Source of the DNA: Pyrinomonadaceae bacterium
Lineage (GTDB): Bacteria; Acidobacteriota; Blastocatellia; Pyrinomonadales; Pyrinomonadaceae
Direction: 5' to 3'
Assembly (NCBI GenBank): GCA_025937955.1
Contig: JAICQI010000117.1
Location: 1 to 11,125 of the forward strand
DNA length: 11,125 nt
The notes below the pieces were generated by a model. It saw nothing but the letters and a program-made list of their open reading frames with translations, was not told the origin of the DNA and searched no databases. The translations under genes were made by a program, and so were the position numbers. The first letter of the stretch is position 1. Each line of letters starts with the position of its first letter. Below are positions 5,903-11,125 of the stretch, in pieces.

Positions 5903-7537
5903 ATGTTAAATCTTATATCGTTTCAAACGTCACCGGATCAATATCGGCATTGGAAGCTGCAGACTGCCGGGCAAGTAGCAACGCTCTCGATGGATGTTCA
6001 GGAGGACGAGACGCTCGCTGAAGGCTACAAACTGAAGCTCAACTCGTATGACCTCGGCGTTGATATCGAACTCGCCGACGCCGTGCAGCGCCTACGCTTC
6101 GAGCATCCGGAAGTTCGCGTCGTGGTGATCACGAGCTTGAAGCCGCGCATTTTCTGCGCGGGCGCGAACATCTACATGCTCGGCACGTCGTCGCATGCGT
6201 TCAAAGTCAACTTCTGTAAGTTCACCAACGAGACTCGCTGTGCCATCGAAGACGACTCTAAACATTCGCGCCGTCGCTATATCGCCGCGTTAAACGGAAC
6301 TGCATCGGGCGGTGGGTACGAACTCGCGATTGCTTGCGATGAGATCTATCTGGTGGACGACGGCAACTCGGCTGTTTCGCTTCCCGAAGTTCCGCTGCTC
6401 GGTGTGTTGCCGGGAACTGGCGGTCTCACGCGCCTCGTTGATAAGAGGAAAGTGCGACGTGATCGTGCTGACGTCTTCTCGACACTCGCGGAAGGTTTAA
6501 AAGGAAAGCGCGCGAAAGAGTGGGGACTGATTGACGACTATTTTCCAACGAGCAAGTTTCAGGATTCGGTTGATGCGCGCGTTAAGCAGATCGCCGATGG
6601 TGGATCGTCTACATCAGGAATCAAACTTAATCCGCTGAAGTTCGAAACCACCGACGATTCGCGAAACTATCAGTACGTTAAGCTCAAACTCGATCGCGAA
6701 CAGCGTTACGCAGATTTGACCATACACGCGCCGGAAGGCCCGCAGCCCGCCAACGGTGATGAGATCCAGGAGCTGGGCGACGCTTACTGGCCACTGCAAG
6801 CTTATCGCGAGCTCGACGATGCGCTGCTGCACCTGCGCGTCAACGAGCCGCTGATTGGTCTGATTTGCGTGCGCACTAAAGGCGATGCTGAAAACGTGCT
6901 GGCGATAGACAGGACGTTGGCCGCGAATCACGATCACTGGCTCGTGCGCGAAATAGTTTTGCACATGGCACGTGTGCTTCGACGTCTCGATCTAACAGCG
7001 AAGAGTTTCTTTGCGATCGTCGAGCCGGGAAGCTGTTTTGCCGGAAACCTGCTCGAACTGCTGCTCGCCTCGGATCGCAGTTATATGCTCAATGATCCGG
7101 AAGCAGAAGACGTCTCAATCGCTGTCTCCGAACTCAATGCCGGAGCGTTTCTGATGAGCAATGGCCTGACCCGGATGCAGTCGCGGTTCCTGGCCGAACC
7201 CGAGAGACTCGATGAAGTCTTTGGCGACCAGAAGAGCTTCAACACCGAAGAAGCGGAAGAGCTCGGACTCGTGACTTTCGCGCCCGACGATCTCGATTGG
7301 GAAGACGAGATCCGCGTCGCCATCGAAGAGCGAACGTCGTTATCACCCGATGCACTAACCGGCATGGAAGCCTCGCTACGTTTCGCCGGGCCCGAAACGA
7401 TGGACACAAAAATTTACGGTCGCCTGACCGCATGGCAAAACTGGATCTTCCAGCGGCCCAACGCGGTTGGCGAAAAAGGCGCACTAACGAACTACGGCAA
7501 GCCAACACAAGCGGAGTTTGATTTTAGAAGGACTTAG
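5903..7537 (+). CDS. boxC: Benzoyl-CoA-dihydrodiol lyase (2,3-epoxybenzoyl-CoA dihydrolase), BoxC
   Basis: Opens the ring of 2,3-epoxybenzoyl-CoA hydrolytically, giving 3,4-dehydroadipyl-CoA semialdehyde and formate, in the aerobic benzoyl-CoA (box) pathway of the cytoplasm. The protein has 544 residues, close to known BoxC proteins. It is a crotonase-superfamily protein. The N-terminal crotonase module shows KLNSYDLGVDIEL (45-57), FCAGANI (84-90), FKVNFCKFTNE (100-110), NGTASGGGYELA (131-142) and LPEVPLLGVLPGTGG (160-174). A second, degenerate crotonase-like half follows (about 320-440). C105 and E162 appear to match residues implicated in catalysis in Burkholderia xenovorans BoxC (recalled, not checked). 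The ATG at 5903 agrees with the usual BoxC N-terminus but has no clear Shine-Dalgarno sequence. It is the first gene of the operon, behind the putative operator. Confidence 0.95.
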   Translation: MLNLISFQTSPDQYRHWKLQTAGQVATLSMDVQEDETLAEGYKLKLNSYDLGVDIELADAVQRLRFEHPEVRVVVITSLKPRIFCAGANIYMLGTSSHAFKVNFCKFTNETRCAIEDDSKHSRRRYIAALNGTASGGGYELAIACDEIYLVDDGNSAVSLPEVPLLGVLPGTGGLTRLVDKRKVRRDRADVFSTLAEGLKGKRAKEWGLIDDYFPTSKFQDSVDARVKQIADGGSSTSGIKLNPLKFETTDDSRNYQYVKLKLDREQRYADLTIHAPEGPQPANGDEIQELGDAYWPLQAYRELDDALLHLRVNEPLIGLICVRTKGDAENVLAIDRTLAANHDHWLVREIVLHMARVLRRLDLTAKSFFAIVEPGSCFAGNLLELLLASDRSYMLNDPEAEDVSIAVSELNAGAFLMSNGLTRMQSRFLAEPERLDEVFGDQKSFNTEEAEELGLVTFAPDDLDWEDEIRVAIEERTSLSPDALTGMEASLRFAGPETMDTKIYGRLTAWQNWIFQRPNAVGEKGALTNYGKPTQAEFDFRRT

Positions 7538-7605
7538 GTTTTTGGTCTTTGGTCTTTGGTCTCTGCAAAGACCAAAGGCCCAAGACCAAAGACCAAAAGC
7601 AAAAA
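7535..7605. repeat. Imperfect palindromic repeat (TTTGGTCTTTGG family), copy B, boxC-boxB gap
   Basis: The left part (about 7538-7562) is built of TTTGGTC units (TTTTTGGTCTTTGGTCTTTGG). The right part (about 7567-7605) is an imperfect inverted copy built of CCAAAGAC units, and the two nearly abut. It starts at the boxC TAG stop (7535-7537) and fills most of the 94-bp gap before boxB. The same family occurs at 4391-4466. It is open in frame with boxB, which creates a false 38-residue extension of that gene. A hairpin here could change the boxC:boxB expression ratio through RNA stability or partial termination, but no T-tract terminator is seen. Confidence 0.8.
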
Positions 7606-7631
7606 CCAAACTTCAACAGTCCAGGTATCTC

Positions 7632-9029
7632 ATGAACTTATACGATCGCATTCCTAATAACGTTAATCTCTCCGAAGATAAGAAGCTGCAGCGCGCGCTG
7701 GAGAAGTGGCTGCCAAACTTTCTCGACTGGTGGCGCGAGATGGGACCCGAGGGGTTTCAGGAAAAAGACGTGTGGCTGCGCACGGCGATCGACGTCGGCT
7801 CCGAGGGTTGGGCCCACTTCGATTATGTGAAGATGCCCGAGTATCGTTGGGGCATCTTTCTCGAGCCACCGCAGCCCGATGCGAAGGTCGGCTTCGGCGA
7901 CAATTACGGTCGTCCCGCGTATCAGGAAGTGCCCGGCGAGTTTCGCAATGCTCTCCGCCGAATCATCGTGACGCAGGGCGATACCGAGCCCGCGTCCGTC
8001 GAACAGCAACGACAACTCGGCAAGACCTGTCCTTCACTGTACGACCTCCGCAACCTGTTTCAGGTGAACGTCGAAGAAGGTCGACACCTTTGGGCCATGG
8101 TCTACCTGCTACATGGCTACTTCGGCCGTGATGGTCGTGACGAAGCCGACGCGCTGCTCGAACGGCGCAGCGGTAATCCCGACAAGCCGCGCATCCTCGA
8201 AGCGTTCAATCAGCCTTGCGACGACTGGCTCAACTTCTTCGCGTTCACGATGTTTACCGATCGCGACGGCAAGTATCAGCTTTCAGCACTCGCCGAGTCG
8301 GGCTTCGAACCGCTGGCGCGTACGTGTCAGTTCATGCTCACTGAAGAAGCGCACCACATGTTTGTCGGCGACACGGGCCTCGGCCGCGTGGTTCGTCGCA
8401 CCGCGCAACTGATGAAGCAGGGCGACGTGCGTGAGCTGGGCGGCATTCCGCTCGACATCGTTCAGAAGTACATCAACTTCTGGTTCAGCTACTCGCTCGA
8501 CCTTTTCGGCGGCGAGATCAGTTCCAACTCCGCCGACTTCTTTGCGGCAGGTTTGAAGGGCCGTTACAAAGAGCGCGAGCAGTACACCGATCACCAGGCG
8601 ACAAATGAAAACTTTATGATGACGGTCGTCGAGGATGGTCAACTGAAGACGCGCGAGGTGCCGCTGCGCAACGCGTTGAACGAGGTGTTGCGTGGTGAGT
8701 ATGTCAAAGACTGTGAGAAAGGCCTGGCGCGCTGGAACAAGGTGCTCGCAGATGAAGGAGCGAAGGAGCGTCTGTATCTTCCGAATCCGCGTTTCCACCG
8801 GCACGTTGGTGAATATGCGGGGCACACGTTTGATCTCGAGGGCAACCTGATCTCGCGTGAAGAGTTCGAGCGTCGCAAGTCTGAGTGGCTGCCGACGATG
8901 GAGGATCGCGAGTACGTGCGCAGTCTCATGCACCCGGTTTACGAGCCGGGCAAGATTGCAAACTGGATCGCGCCGCCCGCGGCGGGTATCAAAGGCAAGC
9001 CATTTGAATTTGAATACGTTAGATTGTAA
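7632..9029 (+). CDS. boxB: Benzoyl-CoA 2,3-epoxidase, oxygenase component BoxB
   Basis: Diiron monooxygenase that converts benzoyl-CoA to 2,3-epoxybenzoyl-CoA using O2 and electrons from the reductase BoxA. The protein has 465 residues, close to known BoxB. The N-terminus MNLYDRIPNNVNLSEDKK is typical, which decides the ATG at 7632. The open frame extends to 7518, but that part is the palindromic repeat. Carboxylate-bridged diiron ligands are all visible: E119 (GDTEP), E149 and H152 (EEGRH), D210 (FTD), and E239 and H242 (TEEAHH). This matches, one position shifted, the E120/E150/H153/D211/E240/H243 set I recall for Azoarcus evansii BoxB. Its product is the BoxC substrate. The stop overlaps the next start by one base (TAATG). 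boxA is not in the window. Confidence 0.96.
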   Translation: MNLYDRIPNNVNLSEDKKLQRALEKWLPNFLDWWREMGPEGFQEKDVWLRTAIDVGSEGWAHFDYVKMPEYRWGIFLEPPQPDAKVGFGDNYGRPAYQEVPGEFRNALRRIIVTQGDTEPASVEQQRQLGKTCPSLYDLRNLFQVNVEEGRHLWAMVYLLHGYFGRDGRDEADALLERRSGNPDKPRILEAFNQPCDDWLNFFAFTMFTDRDGKYQLSALAESGFEPLARTCQFMLTEEAHHMFVGDTGLGRVVRRTAQLMKQGDVRELGGIPLDIVQKYINFWFSYSLDLFGGEISSNSADFFAAGLKGRYKEREQYTDHQATNENFMMTVVEDGQLKTREVPLRNALNEVLRGEYVKDCEKGLARWNKVLADEGAKERLYLPNPRFHRHVGEYAGHTFDLEGNLISREEFERRKSEWLPTMEDREYVRSLMHPVYEPGKIANWIAPPAAGIKGKPFEFEYVRL

Positions 9030-9700
9030 TGCTCCAGACTTCGCGACACGACCAGAAGCTCGAATTCATACTGCGCACGGCGGCGCGCATCTTCGCCGAG
9101 AAGAGTTACCACTCGACGTCGATGCGAGACATTTCGCGCGCGACGAACGTCAGCCTGGCCGGGCTTTATCACTACTGTCGCTCGAAAGAGGAGCTGTTGT
9201 TTCTGATCCAGGACAACTGTTTCGGTCGCGTGCTCGAACGTCTCGAGAAGCAGTTGCAGGAAGTTGACGATCCGGTTACCAAACTCGGCACCTTCATCGA
9301 GAATCACCTTTCATTCTTCGCGGCGAACATGGCCGAGATGAAGGTGCTCTCGCACGAAGCCGAATCGCTGCGCGGCGACTTACACGCGCACGTCTCGACG
9401 CGTAAAGACAATTACACGAGGCTGGCGCGCAGGATTCTTCAGGAAGTGCAGGAGTCAACGAAGAAGCAGCAACCGGTGGATCTGACAGTCGCGACTTACG
9501 CACTGTTCGGAATGATGAATTGGATCTATAACTGGTACGACCCGCAGGGAAAACTCAAGGTCCACGACCTGGCCCAACATCTGACGCAGCTTTTTCTCGA
9601 CGGTTTTTCGCCCGGGCTTCTTCCTGGACCACTGAGCATCAGCGCGCTGCCGAAGCAACGCGAAGACCTGAGCATTTGGCGCGGCACAATAAGCTCATGA
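9029..9700 (+). CDS. TetR-family transcriptional regulator, probable repressor of the box operon
   Basis: A 223-residue DNA-binding regulator, a normal TetR length. The N-terminal domain contains AARIFAEKSYHSTSMRDIS (18-36) and the helix-turn-helix, about residues 32-57 (NVSLAGLYHYCRSKEELL at 40-57). The C-terminal ligand domain includes FGMMNWIYNWYDPQG (160-174), a block seen in TetR proteins of fatty-acid, steroid and aromatic acyl-CoA catabolism (KstR2/PaaR-like; recalled family resemblance). This hints at a CoA-thioester ligand such as benzoyl-CoA or a ring-opened product. It starts inside the boxB stop (TAATG), has no Shine-Dalgarno sequence of its own and ends overlapping the next gene (ATGA), so it is co-expressed with its presumed targets. 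Known box operons are usually described with the unrelated regulator BoxR. Target and ligand are inferred. Confidence 0.92.
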   Translation: MLQTSRHDQKLEFILRTAARIFAEKSYHSTSMRDISRATNVSLAGLYHYCRSKEELLFLIQDNCFGRVLERLEKQLQEVDDPVTKLGTFIENHLSFFAANMAEMKVLSHEAESLRGDLHAHVSTRKDNYTRLARRILQEVQESTKKQQPVDLTVATYALFGMMNWIYNWYDPQGKLKVHDLAQHLTQLFLDGFSPGLLPGPLSISALPKQREDLSIWRGTISS

Positions 9701-10425
9701 ACTTCTATTCCGACGAAACCTACGGCGAAACCGTCGCCGGCGTTTACGACGAGTGGTACTCGGACTACGACAGCCACGCGATCGACGTGCTGGCAGAGTT
9801 GGCCCACGGCGGGCGCGCGCTGGAGCTCGGCATTGGCACTGGCCGGATCGCGTTACCGTTGTCAGCCAAAGGCGTCGAGGTTCACGGCGTCGATGCCGCA
9901 GCCTCGATGATTTCACGGCTGCGCGCGAAGCCGGGCGGTGATCGGATCACGATAACGCAGGGCAGCTTTGCCGAAATTCCGGTCTTCGGCGAGTTTGCGC
10001 TCGTTTACATCGTCTTCAACACGTTCTTTGCGCTCTCGTCTCAGGATGAACAGGTGCGCTGTTTTCGCAACGTGGCAGCACACTTGTCGCGCGATGGCTG
10101 CTTCGTGATGGAAGCTTTTGTGCCTGACCTTAATCGCTTCACTGGCGGGCAAGTAAACTGGGCTACAAAAGTGACGACTGACGAGGTGCAATTGGACGTG
10201 GGCCAACACGATGCGGCTGCGCAACGAGTAATCAGTCAGAAAGTCGTACTCACCGAAGGTGATGTACGGCTCTATCCTGTGCAGATACGTTATGCATGGC
10301 CGTCTGAACTGGACCTGATGGCCCAGCTTGCGGGTTTGCGTTTGCGCGAGCGTTGGAGTAACTGGAAGCGCGAGCCGTTTTCATCTGAAAGCATGCACCA
10401 TATTTCGATCTATCAACATGAGTGA
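9697..10425 (+). CDS. Class I SAM-dependent methyltransferase, function unknown
   Basis: A 242-residue cytoplasmic protein with a single Rossmann methyltransferase domain. The N-terminal block YGETVAGVYDEWY (9-21) precedes motif I ELGIGTGR (43-50). The acidic residue that would contact the SAM ribose is D66 (HGVDAA), and QGSF (88-91) is a further cofactor-side segment. The C-terminal part contains a beta-rich stretch and the WPSELDLMAQLAGLRL block typical of small-molecule methyltransferases. The ATG at 9697 overlaps the tetR stop as ATGA; a TTG start at 9676 is possible but less likely. The 3' end overlaps the next gene by 8 nt. No methylation step is known to me in the box pathway. It could act on a hydroxylated or methoxylated aromatic acid, protect a reactive intermediate, or be a passenger. 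The substrate cannot be told from sequence. Confidence 0.88.
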   Translation: MNFYSDETYGETVAGVYDEWYSDYDSHAIDVLAELAHGGRALELGIGTGRIALPLSAKGVEVHGVDAAASMISRLRAKPGGDRITITQGSFAEIPVFGEFALVYIVFNTFFALSSQDEQVRCFRNVAAHLSRDGCFVMEAFVPDLNRFTGGQVNWATKVTTDEVQLDVGQHDAAAQRVISQKVVLTEGDVRLYPVQIRYAWPSELDLMAQLAGLRLRERWSNWKREPFSSESMHHISIYQHE

Positions 10426-11125
10426 AACGAAATCCAAACTCGACTATCAAGCGGCGGACGGAATCGCCGTCATCACGCTCAACGATCCACCGGCAAACAC
10501 GTACAGCTACGAGATGATGCAGCAGCTCGATCGCGCAATTCTCGACGCGCGCATGGATGATTCGGTGCAGGTCATTGTGATCACGGGTAAGGGCGAGAAG
10601 TTTTTCTGCGCCGGAGCGGACATCCAGATGCTCGCTAACGTGACGCCGGCGTTTAAATACTATTTCTGTCTTCATGCAAACGAGACACTTTGTCGTTTGG
10701 AACAAACGCCGAAGCTCGTAATCGCTGCCATAAATGGTCACTGCGTCGGCGGTGGTCTGGAAGTCGCGATGGCGGCTGACATTCGCATAGCTAGAAAAGG
10801 TGCGGGAAAGTTAGGATTGCCGGAGGTCTCGCTTGGTGTGCTTCCCGGAACCGGCGGCACACAACGACTGGCGCGAATGGTCGGGAAGTCGAAAGCAATC
10901 GAGCTGATGGCGACGGGTCAGTTGTTCGATTTCGAACGAGGTCTCGAGCTTGGGATTCTGAATCAGGTCTTCGAAGCTGAAACAATTGAGAACTTCGCCG
11001 AACAGGTGCACGATTATGCGCGTCAGTTCACGACGCCAAACAAAGCCGCGCACGCGGTCGGTCGCATCAAGCGTGCGGTCCAAACTGGCGCGGAGATCTC
11101 ATTCGAGCCCGCGCTCGCGTTCGAA
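10418..11125 (+). CDS. Enoyl-CoA hydratase/isomerase (crotonase family), cut by right edge
   Basis: Hydrates trans-2-enoyl-CoA thioesters. In this context it could process dehydroadipyl-CoA formed after BoxC and the aldehyde dehydrogenase. The first 236 residues are visible and the frame is open at the window end; about 20-30 residues are probably missing. The oxyanion-hole block FCAGADI is at 63-69. GGGLEVA carries E115 and LPEVSLG carries E136; these match the two catalytic glutamates of typical enoyl-CoA hydratases, so an active hydratase is likely. VLPGTGGTQRL follows at 141-151. The block FKYYFCLHANET (79-90) resembles FKVNFCKFTNET of BoxC. The start ATG lies in the end of the methyltransferase gene (ATGAGTGA overlap) and no Shine-Dalgarno sequence is seen. 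Confidence 0.94.
   Translation, partial: MSETKSKLDYQAADGIAVITLNDPPANTYSYEMMQQLDRAILDARMDDSVQVIVITGKGEKFFCAGADIQMLANVTPAFKYYFCLHANETLCRLEQTPKLVIAAINGHCVGGGLEVAMAADIRIARKGAGKLGLPEVSLGVLPGTGGTQRLARMVGKSKAIELMATGQLFDFERGLELGILNQVFEAETIENFAEQVHDYARQFTTPNKAAHAVGRIKRAVQTGAEISFEPALAFE

Noticed and set aside
7518..7631. Longer BoxB starting at 7518 inside boxC
   Set aside because: The extra 38 residues are the translated palindromic repeat. BoxB proteins start at the MNLYDRIPNN block, at 7632.
8669..8678. Palindrome CAACGCGTTG as a second TetR operator
   Set aside because: It lies inside boxB coding sequence, lacks the two-base centre of the boxC site and is short enough to arise by chance.
8283..8933. 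216-codon open frame on the minus strand opposite boxB
   Set aside because: It lies wholly within a clear boxB coding region, has no recognisable domain, and is explained by the codon bias of the sense gene.
9676..9696. TTG start adding seven residues to the methyltransferase
   Set aside because: The ATG at 9697 overlaps the tetR stop as ATGA, the usual coupling arrangement, and the following residues match the expected N-terminus. The TTG has no supporting Shine-Dalgarno sequence.
10250..10741. 163-codon minus-strand frame across the methyltransferase-hydratase junction
   Set aside because: Both genes on the plus strand have intact family motifs through this region. The reverse frame has no start signal or domain.

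Overview
The window looks like chromosomal DNA of a mid-GC, free-living aerobic bacterium. Abundant intergenic palindromes, a secreted M28 peptidase, a tRNA-Sec gene and a TetR-controlled benzoyl-CoA pathway together suggest Acidobacteriota, perhaps class Blastocatellia. That placement is an inference from general resemblance, not something the sequence proves.

Left half (minus strand, positions 1-5796): three protein genes and one RNA gene all read leftwards. In transcription order they are a selenocysteine tRNA (selC, 5637-5735), dprA (natural-transformation DNA-processing protein, real start at 5594), topA (DNA topoisomerase I with five C-terminal zinc ribbons) and an exported M28-family metallopeptidase whose C-terminus runs off the left edge. 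dprA and topA are separated by an imperfect palindromic repeat. topA and the peptidase gene are separated by a perfect 35-bp inverted repeat.

Centre (5736-5902): a compact divergent control region. It serves selC leftwards (TTGACA -35) and the box operon rightwards (TTGACG-N18-TAAAAT). A 14-bp palindrome, CGAACG-AA-CGTTCG, lies at the expected transcription start of the box operon and looks like a TetR-family operator. A second inverted repeat overlaps its -35 box.

Right half (plus strand, 5903-11125): a tightly packed operon for aerobic degradation of aromatic acids through CoA thioesters (the box pathway). The order is boxC (ring-cleaving benzoyl-CoA-dihydrodiol lyase), a palindromic repeat, boxB (diiron epoxidase of benzoyl-CoA), a TetR regulator, a class I SAM methyltransferase and an enoyl-CoA hydratase cut by the right edge. 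From boxB onward every junction overlaps (TAATG, ATGA, ATGAGTGA), which implies one transcript and translational coupling. BoxB would form 2,3-epoxybenzoyl-CoA, BoxC would open the ring, and the hydratase could act on the resulting dehydroadipyl-CoA-type intermediates. The TetR protein is the natural candidate to bind the boxC palindrome. boxA, a benzoate-CoA ligase and the aldehyde dehydrogenase are not in the window.

Main points for a second look: the putative operator/TetR pair, the methyltransferase inside a box operon, the hydratase that shares a BoxC-like sequence block, the tRNA-Sec hidden in an apparent dprA extension, and two related palindromes that each begin at the TAG stop codon of the upstream gene.
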